A stretch of DNA of 64,000 bases from Aldehydirespirator sp965204875 (lineage in GTDB: Bacteria; Actinomycetota; Acidimicrobiia; Acidimicrobiales; Aldehydirespiratoraceae), in the NCBI GenBank assembly GCA_965204875.1, contig OZ242020.1, positions 310,001-374,000 of the forward strand, read 5' to 3'. The position numbers and the translations under genes were made by a program. The notes below the pieces were generated by a model, which ran no database searches, had not been told where the DNA came from, and saw only the letters and a list, made by a program, of their open reading frames with translations. Shown piece by piece: positions 24,626 through 32,545 of this stretch. The stretch's first letter is position 1, and each line of letters opens with the position of its first letter.

Positions 24626-25099
24626 TCAAGTCGCCTCTCTGCGAAAGGTGCCCGAGCGCCCGCCGGTCTTCTCCCACAGCGCGATGTCGGTGATCGTCAT
24701 CGACCGGTCGAGTGCCTTGCACATGTCATAGACGGTCAGCGCGGCGACGCTGCACGCGGTCAGCGCCTCCATCTCCACGCCGGTGCGCTCGACGGTCTCG
24801 ACGCGCGCCTCGATTCCCACGGAGTCCTCGCCGACGTCGAAGTCCACCTCCACCGAGCTGACCATCAGGCCGTGGCAGAGCGGCACGAGCTCGGAGGTGC
24901 GCTTGGCGGCCTGTATCGCCGCCACTCTGGCCACCGCGAGCACATCGCCCTTGCCCACCGACCCGTGCCCGACCGCCCGGGCGACCTCTGCGGCCATGAG
25001 CACCCTGGCACGTGCCGTGGCACGGCGGCGGGTGGGCTCCTTGGCGCCGACGTCCACCATGCGGGCCCGACCGCCGGCGTCGAGGTGCGTGAAGCCCAA
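24626..25099 (-). CDS. moaC: Cyclic pyranopterin monophosphate synthase MoaC
   Basis: Converts the MoaA product to cyclic pyranopterin monophosphate in molybdenum cofactor synthesis. 157 aa with family motifs RMVDVGAKEPTRR, AAKRTSELVPLCH (active-site HG) and GVEMEALTACSVAALTVYDMCKA, then KTGGRSG. TTG start at 25099, chosen because homologues begin with THLD-like sequence; an ATG 13 codons on is possible. Four bases separate it from the moaA stop, so moaA-moaC is an operon. Confidence 0.94.
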   Translation of the reverse strand: MGFTHLDAGGRARMVDVGAKEPTRRRATARARVLMAAEVARAVGHGSVGKGDVLAVARVAAIQAAKRTSELVPLCHGLMVSSVEVDFDVGEDSVGIEARVETVERTGVEMEALTACSVAALTVYDMCKALDRSMTITDIALWEKTGGRSGTFRREAT

Positions 25100-25103
25100 G
25101 CCC

Positions 25104-26087
25104 TCAGCCGCCGATCTGCGACATCGACCTGCGCGGCCGGACGAAGTGCACCCGGTTGATCTGATGTCCGGCCCACTTCGAGGCGACCGAGCGCTCGATG
25201 GCCGCAGCGATCTCGTCGTCGTCGCAGCCCGAGCGCAGCAGCGCGCGCAGATCGGTCTCGGAGACCGCGAACAGGCAGTTGCGGAACTGGCCGTCCGCGG
25301 TCAGGCGCACCCGGTCACAGGTCGAGCAGAACGAGTCGCTCACCGAGGCCACGATTCCCACCGAGCCGGAACCGTCGGCGAACGCGAAGCGTGCCGCGGG
25401 CGCCGAGGTGCGCTCGACCGGAACAACGGGACTGGCCTCGTTGACCCGAGCCAGGATCTCGTCGGTGCCAACGACGAGGTCGCTGTTCCAGATGCCGTCG
25501 GCGTCGAGGGGCATGAACTCGATGAAGCGCACCTCGACCCCCTCGCGGCGGCCGAAAGCCACGAAGTCGGCTATCTCGTCGTCGTTGACGCCGCGCATCA
25601 CCACGCAGTTGACCTTCACGGGCGAGAAACCCGCACGCACCGCGGCGTCGATGCCGTCGAGCACGCGGGCCAGCTCATCGCGCCGGGCCAGCTCCGCGAA
25701 GCGCTCGGCGCGCAACGAGTCGCACGAGATGTTCACGCGGGCGAGCCCGGCGCGGCGCAACTCAGCGGCCAGCAGCGGCAACGACACGCCGTTGGTGGTC
25801 ATGGCGAGGTCAACACCGAGGTCGGCGAGCATCTTCACCAGCACCGGCAGCCGGGCGCGCACGGTCGGCTCGCCGCCGGTGAGGCGTATCCCGTCGACGC
25901 CGTATCGCTGAACCATGATGCGGGCGATGCGGGCGATCTCCTCGAAGCTGAGCAGTTCCTGGCGGGGCACCCAGTCCAAGCCCTCGGCGGGCATGCAGTA
26001 GGTGCATCGGAAGTTGCATCGGTCCGTCACCGAGATTCGCAGGTCGCGATGCACGCGGCCGAAGCCGTCCAGAAGCTGCTTGCCCAT
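25104..26087 (-). CDS. moaA: GTP 3',8-cyclase MoaA
   Basis: Radical-SAM enzyme that begins molybdopterin synthesis from GTP. N-terminal CNFRCTYCMP binds the SAM cluster; the C-terminal cluster ligands are in CSTCDRVRLTADGQFRNCLF. RLTGGEPTVR is the family GGEP motif. The usual C-terminal GG is present (QIGG), as expected for the functional tail. I use the ATG at 26087 (MGKQLLDGFGR), because a TAGCCT box lies 8 nt upstream. The frame is open for 67 more codons through the 66-bp tandem repeats, but these would then be upstream, non-coding DNA. The product is 327 aa. Confidence 0.95.
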   Translation of the reverse strand: MGKQLLDGFGRVHRDLRISVTDRCNFRCTYCMPAEGLDWVPRQELLSFEEIARIARIMVQRYGVDGIRLTGGEPTVRARLPVLVKMLADLGVDLAMTTNGVSLPLLAAELRRAGLARVNISCDSLRAERFAELARRDELARVLDGIDAAVRAGFSPVKVNCVVMRGVNDDEIADFVAFGRREGVEVRFIEFMPLDADGIWNSDLVVGTDEILARVNEASPVVPVERTSAPAARFAFADGSGSVGIVASVSDSFCSTCDRVRLTADGQFRNCLFAVSETDLRALLRSGCDDDEIAAAIERSVASKWAGHQINRVHFVRPRRSMSQIGG

Positions 26088-26095
26088 CTGTGCGC

Positions 26096-26101
26096 AGGCT
26101 A
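26096..26101 (-). promoter_or_regulatory. TAGCCT -10 box, leaderless promoter of moaA
   Basis: TAnnnT hexamer 8 nt before ATG 26087; it lies between the tandem repeats and the gene. Confidence 0.5.
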
Positions 26102-26110
26102 CCGCCCGCC

Positions 26111-26290
26111 CCCTCGGTGCATGGCCGACTGGTCGCCCGGTCGCCCCAGTTGGAGAAGCACACCAGAGCATCCGCGCCCTCGGTGCATGGCCGACTGGTC
26201 GCCCGGTCGCCCCAGTTGGAGAAGCACACCAGAGCATCCGCGCCCTCGGTGCATGGCCGACTGGTCGCATGGTCGCCCGGTCGCCCAATG
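26111..26290 (-). repeat. 66-bp tandem repeat (two full copies plus partial third)
   Basis: Units start at 26111, 26177 and 26243; the first two are nearly identical, the third diverges after GACTGGTCGC. The array fills the gap between moeA and moaA, just upstream of the moaA -10 box. Each unit contains GGTCGCCCGGTCGCCCC, itself a short internal repeat. The unit is a multiple of three and stays open on the minus strand, but it is more likely upstream regulatory or neutral DNA. Confidence 0.9.
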
Positions 26291-26298
26291 CGGGCGCG

Positions 26299-27546
26299 TC
26301 AGAGCATGATCACCTGCACGGGATCGCCGGCACCGATCTCGACGCCGTCGGGAACCACGGCCAGGGCGTCGGCTCTGGCCATGGCCGTGAGCTGGTGCGA
26401 GCCCTGGCCGCCCGAGGCAGCCACCCGCAGCACGCCGTGCTCGTCGCGGCTCGACGAGACGCGCACGTAGTGGGTCTTGCCGTCACCCCTGCGGCCGAGG
26501 GTGTCGCTGCTGACCGCCCGCAGCAGGGCCGGGCCGAGTTCGCCGGGCCGCCGGCCTGCCATGGCACGCAGCGCCGGCTTGGCCAGCAACTCGAAGCTCA
26601 CCATCGACGAGACCGGATTGCCCGGCAGGCCGAATACGGGCGTTCCGTCCACCAGGCCGAAAGCGAAGGGCTTGGCCGGCTTGATGGCGATCTGCATCCA
26701 GCGCATCGTCCCGATGCGGTCGAGCACGGCCTTGACGTAGTCGTAGTCGCCCATCGACACGCCTCCCGAGGACAGCACGGCGTCGCAGCGGGCAACCCCG
26801 TCGCGCAGCGCCCGCTCGATGTCCTCGACGCGGTCGCGGGCGATGCCGAGGTCGACCCCCTCGAAGCCGGACTCCGCCACCAGGCCCAGCAACGAGCGCC
26901 GGTTGGTGTCACGGATCTGCCCGCGCCGCAGCGAGCCGGGCTCGTCGAACAGCTCGTCACCGGTGGACAGCACGCCGACCCGCGGGCGCGGGTGCGCCAT
27001 CACCTCGTACGCGCCGATGCCTGCCAGCACCCCGACGCAGCCGGCGGACACGAACGTGCCCGCGCCGAACACCTCCTCGCCCGGCGCCACGTCCTCGCCA
27101 CAGAATCGCACATGGTTGCCCGGCGGCACGGCGATCTCCACGATCACGGACTCGCCGCCGCCGCCACCACGCTCGCCGTTGCGGGGCACCGGCCGGGTGC
27201 GCTCCACCATCACCACCGCGTCCGCGCCCGGCGGCATGGGCGCTCCCGTCATGATCCGCGCCGCCTGCATGGCACCGACGTGAACGTCGCCGGTGTCGCC
27301 GGCCGCGACGGTGCCGACCACCTCAAGCTCCACCGGGGCTCGGGACGTGTCCGCGGCACGCACCGCGAAGCCGTCCATGGCCGTGTTGGCGAAGGACGGG
27401 ACCGCCTCGACCGCCTCGACCGGCTCCGCCAGCACAAGACCGAGGGCCTGATCGAGCGACACCGGGCAAGCGGGCAGCGGCCTCACCCGCTCAAGCACGT
27501 AGCTGCTCGCCTCCGCCAGCGGGATCATCGACTCAGGCCCAGCCAT
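26299..27546 (-). CDS. moeA: Molybdopterin molybdenumtransferase MoeA / gephyrin-like Glp
   Basis: 415-aa MoeA-family protein that inserts molybdate into adenylated molybdopterin. Conserved blocks: SFANTAMDGFAVRA, RIMTGAPMPPGADAVV, GVLSTGDELFDEPG, SSGGVSMGDYDYVK, KPAKPFAFG and FGLPGNPVSS. Start ATG 27546 (MAGPES) or 27528 (MIPLAEAS); both sit where homologues begin. In corynebacteria a MoeA homologue of this family (Glp) has become an FtsZ-binding division protein with membrane receptor GlpR. As a GlpR/SepX-like gene follows moaA-moaC here, the protein may have that role, cofactor synthesis, or both. Sequence alone cannot separate these. Confidence 0.9.
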   Translation of the reverse strand: MAGPESMIPLAEASSYVLERVRPLPACPVSLDQALGLVLAEPVEAVEAVPSFANTAMDGFAVRAADTSRAPVELEVVGTVAAGDTGDVHVGAMQAARIMTGAPMPPGADAVVMVERTRPVPRNGERGGGGGESVIVEIAVPPGNHVRFCGEDVAPGEEVFGAGTFVSAGCVGVLAGIGAYEVMAHPRPRVGVLSTGDELFDEPGSLRRGQIRDTNRRSLLGLVAESGFEGVDLGIARDRVEDIERALRDGVARCDAVLSSGGVSMGDYDYVKAVLDRIGTMRWMQIAIKPAKPFAFGLVDGTPVFGLPGNPVSSMVSFELLAKPALRAMAGRRPGELGPALLRAVSSDTLGRRGDGKTHYVRVSSSRDEHGVLRVAASGGQGSHQLTAMARADALAVVPDGVEIGAGDPVQVIML

Positions 27547-27669
27547 CTGCTCTGGTGCCGCGGCGCGGCGAGCCACAACCCGACCGCAACGCCGCCATTG
27601 CCGACACTCACGGTCTGCGCACCGTGCCTCGGCAGGTCGGGGCAAAACGGGCGCGCCAGGACGGTCCGG

Positions 27670-28248
27670 TCACAGTCTCGACTCGGTGCCGCGCCACAGC
27701 CGCACGATATTGCCGTGGTGGCGCCAAGCCATCAATACCATGACTGTCACCGCTACCGCCACCTGCTGCCAGTGCCACCCCCGCAAGGCCACCAGCACGG
27801 GGTAGGCGACGGCCACGCTCAACGAGCCCAGCGAGGCGATCCGGCGCAGCCTCACCACCGCCACGAAAAGCACCGCGCAGACCAGCCCGGCCAGCGGATC
27901 CAGCACCAGGCCGCCGCCACCGCCGGCCGCCACTCCCTTGCCGCCCCGCAGGCGGGGCACGACGGGCCGAACATGGCCGAGCACCACGCCGCACCATGCG
28001 GCCAGCGCCTCGGGCCGGCCCCACAGCAGCATGGCCGCGAGGGTCGGAGCCGCGCCCTTGGCGAGGTCGCCCAAGGCCACCGCCAGCCCGGCTGTGCGCC
28101 CGCCGATGCGGTACATGTTGGTAGCGCCCGGATTGCCGGATCCCTCCACGGTCGGATCACGTCCGATGCGCCGTCCCACGAGCTTCGCAGTGGGCCACAT
28201 CCCTGCCGCGTACGCGCCGGCGAAGGCCACGACCAGCCAGGGCGACAC
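27670..28248 (-). CDS. plsY: Glycerol-3-phosphate acyltransferase PlsY
   Basis: Acylates glycerol-3-phosphate from acyl-phosphate at the inner membrane. 192 aa with five to six hydrophobic segments. Signatures: GSGNPGATNMYR, GDLAKGA, and RLRGGKGVA; the C-terminus has RHHGNIVRLWRGTE. GTG 28248 is set by a TAATAT box 6 nt upstream. It is divergent from the fmdB-like gene with only 37 bp between starts, so the two -10 boxes face away from each other 12 bp apart. Confidence 0.94.
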   Translation of the reverse strand: MSPWLVVAFAGAYAAGMWPTAKLVGRRIGRDPTVEGSGNPGATNMYRIGGRTAGLAVALGDLAKGAAPTLAAMLLWGRPEALAAWCGVVLGHVRPVVPRLRGGKGVAAGGGGGLVLDPLAGLVCAVLFVAVVRLRRIASLGSLSVAVAYPVLVALRGWHWQQVAVAVTVMVLMAWRHHGNIVRLWRGTESRL

Positions 28249-28254
28249 AGGCGG

Positions 28255-28260
28255 ATATTA
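28255..28260 (-). promoter_or_regulatory. TAATAT -10 box, leaderless promoter of plsY
   Basis: 6 nt before the plsY GTG. Confidence 0.5.
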
Positions 28261-28272
28261 CGGTGCCGCCGC

Positions 28273-28278
28273 TATCCT
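28273..28278 (+). promoter_or_regulatory. TATCCT -10 box, leaderless promoter of the FmdB-like gene
   Basis: 7 nt before ATG 28286; divergent partner of the plsY promoter. Confidence 0.5.
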
Positions 28279-28285
28279 CGCCCGG

Positions 28286-28687
28286 ATGCCGCTTTATGAC
28301 TACAGGTGCGATCTCTGTGAAGCCCAGTTCGAGGTGCGCCAGTCCTTCAACGAAGAGAAGCTCGGCTTCTGCCCCGCCGAGGGCGGCCCCGCCGCCTGCA
28401 CCTCACCCGGCGAGGGTCCCGTGAAGAAGGTGTTCAGCGGCGTGGGCATCTCCTTCAAGGGAGACGGCTTCTACAAGAACGACCATGGCGCCAACGCCAG
28501 CGGCCGCCGCAAGGAGCGCGAGGCAGCATCCTCCAAGGACTCCTCGGGCTCCTCGGATTCGGGAGACTCGTCGAAGGCCTCCGACGCCAAGACCTCGACG
28601 GGCTCCGCGGGTTCCTCCTCCGAAGCGAAGAAGCCGGCAAAGAAAGCACCGGGCGAGGCCAGGGCCACCGCAGGCACGTCCGCCTAA
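28286..28687 (+). CDS. FmdB-type zinc ribbon protein with Ser/Ala/Lys-rich tail
   Basis: 133 aa. The N-terminal 55 residues are an FmdB/CxxC_CXXC_SSSS zinc ribbon (MPLYDYRCDLCEAQFE with the first CxxC; the second Cys pair FCPAEGGPAAC is widened). The rest is a low-complexity tail of Ser, Asp, Lys and Ala (GSSDSGDSSKASD...) ending in a lysine-rich part, a common shape for actinobacterial members. Function of the family is not established; a DNA or RNA role is assumed. Start supported by the -10 box. Confidence 0.85.
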   Translation: MPLYDYRCDLCEAQFEVRQSFNEEKLGFCPAEGGPAACTSPGEGPVKKVFSGVGISFKGDGFYKNDHGANASGRRKEREAASSKDSSGSSDSGDSSKASDAKTSTGSAGSSSEAKKPAKKAPGEARATAGTSA

Positions 28688-28741
28688 GCCGGACGGCGGC
28701 GGTTTGCTTCTCGGCACCCTCACGACGCACAGGCATCCCTA

Positions 28742-28832
28742 GCCGCTGTTGGAGCGGCCGCACCGCGGCAACGGGTTCAACCAGGTCGGACCCGTCACCG
28801 CTCTGGCATCCCCCTAGCCGCCGATCAGCGGC
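28742..28832 (+). terminator. Two related hairpins after the FmdB-like gene
   Basis: GCCGC-TGTTGGA-GCGGC (28742-28758) and GCCGC-CGATCA-GCGGC (28817-28832), each following GGCATCCC(CC)TA. Duplicated hairpin unit, plausible weak terminators; no T-tract. Confidence 0.4.
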
Positions 28833-28965
28833 CGACCATCACAGTTCCCCTGTCCTTTAGGGTCCCCGACCGTCTCAGACTCTGCCATCCCTCGCATTCG
28901 AGGCTCGCGCCGCTGCCGGCACACCACGGACAAGCGCCGATACCGCCCTCTCACACGGAGGCGTC

Positions 28966-29427
28966 ATGGCCCTGGCACGACCCCCGGCCAGACACGGCCC
29001 CAGCGCGGCGGCATGGCTCTACACGAGGCTCCGCCACCGTCGCGGCCTGCGCCTCGCCGCCGCTGCCGGAGCTGCCGTGGCCGTCCTGGTGGCTCTCGGA
29101 TCAAACAACTCCAGCGAGCGGAGTCCGTCCGCCGCAACCGCGCTGACATCTGAGGACGCCGGCGCGTCCCAGCGACTTGCGCCTGGAACTCGGGGCGTCA
29201 CGGTGCCCGCGGGCGGCATCGACCTGCGCGTGGGCGACATCGTGGACGTTCACGAGATTCGCACCGGAGGCGCGGTGGTCCGGGCCGCGCTCGTGGCCGA
29301 CGCCGCGGACGAGCACATCCTCGTGGCCGTCCCGCTCGAGCGGGTTGATGCGATGCTCGACGCTCTCACGACGGGCGGCGTGATGCTCGTGCTAGTTCCC
29401 CCCACTCCCATGGCCTCACCGCAATAG
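28966..29427 (+). CDS. Membrane-anchored SAF/RcpC-like domain protein
   Basis: 153 aa with an Arg-rich cytosolic start, one transmembrane helix (about 30-45) and an extracytoplasmic domain. The domain reads RLAPGTRGVTVPAGGIDLRVGDIVDVH...VAVPLERVDAMLDALTTGGVMLVLVP, which follows the RcpC part of CpaB, the Flp pilus assembly protein. SAF-type ladle residues precede it. GGAGG lies 8 nt before the ATG. No other pilus gene is in the window, so it is an orphan or part of a dispersed set. A short (about 70 aa) CpaB-like domain in another context is also possible. Confidence 0.55.
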   Translation: MALARPPARHGPSAAAWLYTRLRHRRGLRLAAAAGAAVAVLVALGSNNSSERSPSAATALTSEDAGASQRLAPGTRGVTVPAGGIDLRVGDIVDVHEIRTGGAVVRAALVADAADEHILVAVPLERVDAMLDALTTGGVMLVLVPPTPMASPQ

Positions 29428-29434
29428 ATGGGTA

Positions 29435-29522
29435 TCAACATCCAGCCAGGGGTTCGAGTATCCGCTTGCTGCGGCCGATCCTCGCATCGCGCCGCAATCG
29501 GCGGCGTCAACATCCAGCCAGG
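29435..29522 (+). repeat. Direct repeat TCAACATCCAGCCAGG x2
   Basis: Identical 16-bp copies at 29435-29450 and 29507-29522, 72 bp apart, both after a CGCAAT-type motif, in the gap between the RcpC-like gene and uppP. No function evident. Confidence 0.8.
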
Positions 29523-29593
29523 CGTGCGGGCCGGCGGCCTTCGTCGCAATAGACAGTGGCGGCGGCCGGCAGGCGTGCTGCCAGGCGAGTCGG

Positions 29594-30406
29594 TCAACCC
29601 CAGGAACCGGCCGCGAGCAGCAGCACCGCAGCTCCGGCCGCCACCCTGTAGACGACGAAGGGCTTGAGTCCCAGGCGCGCCACCACCCGAGTGGCGGCCC
29701 ACACCGCAGCCCACCCTGTGACGGCCGAAGTCGCCACACCCCAGCCGAGGGCCGGCCAGAGTTCCGAAGGCACATCGAGACCGACCAGCCCGTACAGCCC
29801 GGCCCCGGCGATCACGGGGAGGCTCATCAGGAAGGCGAGGCGCACCGCCGCCTCGCGCTCGTAGCCGAGCAGCCGGGCCGCGGTCATCGTCACGCCCGAG
29901 CGCGACACGCCGGGCTGCAGCGCCAGCGCCTGGCCCAGGCCCATGGCCAGCGCATGGCCGTAACCGAAGTCCTGCGCGCCGCGGCGCTCGGCGGCCCGGT
30001 CGGACAAGCCCAACAGCAGGCCGAACACGATGAGTGACAGCGCCACGGGCACCACCCGGCGCGATCCCGTGACCGCCTCGCCCAGCAAGACGCCGACCGC
30101 GGCGGCCGGCACGGCCGACAGCACCAGCGCCCAGCCGGTGCGGCCGTCGGCTCCGAGCGGGCCGCGACCGAGTAGCGGTGCCAGGGCTGCGGAGGCGTAG
30201 CGCCTGACGTCGTGACGCAGGTACACGAGCGCGCCGGCCAGCGTGCCCAGGTGTACCGCCACGTCGAACGCGGTCGCCGCCTCGCCGGACAGCTCGTCCC
30301 ATCCGAGCAGCCATCGGGTGAGCACGAGATGGCCGCTCGACGAGATCGGCAGGAACTCCGATAGCCCCTGGACGATCCCGAGCACGACGGCCTGCAGCAC
30401 GGGCAC
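29594..30406 (-). CDS. uppP: Undecaprenyl-diphosphatase UppP (BacA)
   Basis: Membrane phosphatase that recycles undecaprenyl diphosphate for peptidoglycan and surface glycan synthesis. 270 aa, mostly membrane helices. Catalytic motifs GLSEFLPISSSGHL (residues 14-27, with the E and SSSGH) and the inverted-repeat PGVSRSGVTMTAARLLG are intact. The GTG at 30406 is fixed by a TAACCT box 6 nt upstream. It follows the polysaccharide-related functions of the window, but is not in an operon with them. Confidence 0.95.
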   Translation of the reverse strand: MPVLQAVVLGIVQGLSEFLPISSSGHLVLTRWLLGWDELSGEAATAFDVAVHLGTLAGALVYLRHDVRRYASAALAPLLGRGPLGADGRTGWALVLSAVPAAAVGVLLGEAVTGSRRVVPVALSLIVFGLLLGLSDRAAERRGAQDFGYGHALAMGLGQALALQPGVSRSGVTMTAARLLGYEREAAVRLAFLMSLPVIAGAGLYGLVGLDVPSELWPALGWGVATSAVTGWAAVWAATRVVARLGLKPFVVYRVAAGAAVLLLAAGSWG

Positions 30407-30412
30407 CGCCCG

Positions 30413-30418
30413 AGGTTA
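30413..30418 (-). promoter_or_regulatory. TAACCT -10 box, leaderless promoter of uppP
   Basis: TAnnnT hexamer 6 nt before the GTG. Confidence 0.5.
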
Positions 30419-30469
30419 CGCAACACCAAGCCCGCGGCCTGCCCGCCGACGCTCTCGAGCCGGCTTTCG

Positions 30470-30498
30470 TTGCACGTCATGGGCACGGCTGGTATGGT
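30470..30498 (+). promoter_or_regulatory. Sigma70-like promoter TTGCAC-N17-TATGGT
   Basis: -35 at 30470-30475, 17-nt spacer, -10 at 30493-30498. It reads toward the coiled-coil membrane protein, leaving a 5' leader of about 110 nt. One of few places in the window where a -35-like element is plain. Confidence 0.5.
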
Positions 30499-30618
30499 GT
30501 TGTTTACTGCTGTCTCAGGCGCTCCCAGCATTCAAGATCGCCCAAGCAGCAGCATCGGCAGCCTTCGAGGCGCCCCCTTTCACCCCGATCCACCCGCGAA
30601 CGGCAAAGGAGGCCCACG

Positions 30619-30996
30619 ATGGCCACAACCCAAGCACAGCGCGCCGCGCTCTACAACCACCTCGCAGAAGCCATGAACCAAGAAGCCGCAGACACCCTCA
30701 TGGACCAGCTCCCACCCACAGGCTGGGACCAGATGGCCACCAAGGACGACCTCGCCAACACCGAACAACGCCTGCTCGCCGCGCTGCAGGTTCACAAAGC
30801 CGAGACCAACGCCGCCATGCAGGCCGGCTTCGCCGAACTGCGGGCCCTCATCGCCACCGGACTCGCCGACGCCGCCCAGGAGCGCGCCCAGATCATCAAG
30901 ACCCAGGCCAGGCAGCTCTACTTGATCGTCGCCGCCATCGCCGTGGGAACGGTCTCGGTGTGGGTCGCGGTGTTCACCAGCATCCTGGTGGCCTGA
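30619..30996 (+). CDS. Coiled-coil membrane-anchored protein (DUF1640-like)
   Basis: 125 aa: a short N-terminal helix, then KDDLANTEQRLLAALQVHKAETNAAMQAGFAELRALI, a coiled coil of roughly 45 residues, and a C-terminal transmembrane helix (LYLIVAAIAVGTVSVWVAVF). The layout resembles DUF1640/CCDC90 and other tail-anchored coiled-coil proteins, common as small genes in Actinobacteria. A strong AAAGGAGG lies 6 nt before the ATG at 30619. Role unknown. Single gene between uppP and the convergent tldE. Confidence 0.7.
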   Translation: MATTQAQRAALYNHLAEAMNQEAADTLMDQLPPTGWDQMATKDDLANTEQRLLAALQVHKAETNAAMQAGFAELRALIATGLADAAQERAQIIKTQARQLYLIVAAIAVGTVSVWVAVFTSILVA

Positions 30997-31075
30997 GCAC
31001 TCGCCGCCTGCCACGACCACACGCAACCGGACGCAGCGTTCCCCGAACCCCAGACGCCGCCGGGCGGTTCAGGCC

Positions 31076-32422
31076 TTAGGTGCCGGACATGGTTACTTCG
31101 GCTATGGCTAGGGTTGCTCCGGCTGCGCTCATGGGCAGGTACTCGAGGTCATCGCCAACCTCGATCACATCTAGCAGCAGGCGTTGCAGCGTGCTGGCGA
31201 TGGTCACCTCCCGCACCGGCTCGGCGGTCTCGCCGCCGCGGATCCGCAGACCCTCCGCGCCCACCGAGAAGTCGCCCGACACTGCGTTGACCCCGCTGTG
31301 CAGGCCGGTCACGCCCTGCACCAGCAGCCCGTCGTCGATCCCGGCCACGATCTCGGCCTGCGAGCGCGACCCGGGGCTGAGCCTCAGCGCGTGTGCGCCG
31401 ACGCCGGGCGTGCCCTTGAAGCCGCCCCGCACCGCCGATCCAGTCGATGACACCCCGGCCCGGCGGGCCGAGTAGGTGTCATAGAGATAGGTGTTCAGAA
31501 CGCCACCGGAGATCAGCGGCACACGGCGGGTTGCGAGACCCTCGGCGTCGATGGCCGAGGCCGAGTAGGCGGCTGGGTCGGTGGCGTCGTCGATAAGCGT
31601 GATGGCGCCGGCGGCGACGGCGCTGCCGAGGCGGTCCGCGAACAGCGACCGGCCCTTGAGCACCGCCTCGCCGCTGAGGGTGGCGCCGACGATGCCGATG
31701 AACTGCGCCGACACGTAGGGGTCGAGCACCACCGTGAGCCGCCGCGTCGGCGCCTTGGCCGCCCCGAGCAGCCGCGTCGCCCGCTCGGCGGCGTCGGTGC
31801 CGGCGGTTTCCGCGGACAGCTCGCCGGGATGCCGGCCCACCGAGAAGCCGAAGCCGGTCTGCGTGTCGCCGCCGTCGGTCGCGAGGCTGAACGCCGCGAG
31901 GTAGCAGCCCGTCTCCCTGGCCGAGGCGGCAACGCCGCTTGACGTGGCCACCGCGGCCTCATAGATCGTGTCGGCGTACTCTGAGGACTCCACGCCGCTG
32001 ATGCGCGGATCCGCGGCCAGCGTCACCCGCTCCAGCTCCAGCGCAAGCGCCACCTTGTCCTCGGTGGCGAACTCCGCCAGCTCCTCGCTGTACAGGTCCA
32101 GCTGCGCCTGCGGCACGCCGTCGGGCGCGGCCACGCCGGCGAACTCGTCGACGCTGCCGAATTGTGAGTTGTCGAGCGCCTCCTCGAAGGTCTCGCGCAC
32201 CGCTTCGTCATCCAGCGTGGCCGCGTATGCGAACCCCTGCCGCCCGCCGCGCACCACCCGCACGCCGATCCCCTGAGACGACGCCACGGTGAGCGACTCC
32301 ACCTCGCCCTCGTAGGCGCGCACCTCGGTCTCGCGCTCCTGCGCTGCGAACGCTTCCACCTCCACGCCCGGCCCGGCCCAGCCGGCAACCCGCTCGACAA
32401 TGCCGAGCAGCGTCGAGGTCAT
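31076..32422 (-). CDS. tldE: TldE/PmbA family protein
   Basis: Non-catalytic partner of the TldD-TldE heterodimeric protease, which in Escherichia coli helps degrade CcdA and mature microcin B17. 448 aa; family blocks include SSQGIGVRVVRGGRQGFAYA, TGCYLAAFSLATDGGDTQTG, VVLDPYVSAQFIG and GFKGTPGVGAHAL, with QGVTGLHSGVNAVSGDFSVGAEG near the end. It lacks HExxxH, as expected. It lies 123 bp after tldD in the same direction and probably shares its promoter. Confidence 0.9.
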   Translation of the reverse strand: MTSTLLGIVERVAGWAGPGVEVEAFAAQERETEVRAYEGEVESLTVASSQGIGVRVVRGGRQGFAYAATLDDEAVRETFEEALDNSQFGSVDEFAGVAAPDGVPQAQLDLYSEELAEFATEDKVALALELERVTLAADPRISGVESSEYADTIYEAAVATSSGVAASARETGCYLAAFSLATDGGDTQTGFGFSVGRHPGELSAETAGTDAAERATRLLGAAKAPTRRLTVVLDPYVSAQFIGIVGATLSGEAVLKGRSLFADRLGSAVAAGAITLIDDATDPAAYSASAIDAEGLATRRVPLISGGVLNTYLYDTYSARRAGVSSTGSAVRGGFKGTPGVGAHALRLSPGSRSQAEIVAGIDDGLLVQGVTGLHSGVNAVSGDFSVGAEGLRIRGGETAEPVREVTIASTLQRLLLDVIEVGDDLEYLPMSAAGATLAIAEVTMSGT

Positions 32423-32545
32423 GGCTGCGTCATAGCCGCGTGCCCTGAGCGCAGCGCGGGTCGATCCCCGCGTCCGACTCGATGCCGCACAGGCCGGTCG
32501 AGATCATCGCCGCAGACCCTGAGAGCCCGCTCAAGGCGCAGCCGC

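Noticed and set aside
26087..26288. Repeat-encoded N-terminal extension of moaA
   Set aside because: MoaA homologues start at the ATG used, and a TAGCCT box lies 8 nt before it, so the repeats are upstream DNA.
26002..28299. 765-aa plus-strand frame over moeA and plsY
   Set aside because: Antisense to recognised genes; His/Arg-rich shadow of high-GC third positions.
28742..28832. Riboswitch-like pair of hairpins
   Set aside because: The two stems are a simple duplication with no conserved aptamer sequence; treated as possible terminators.
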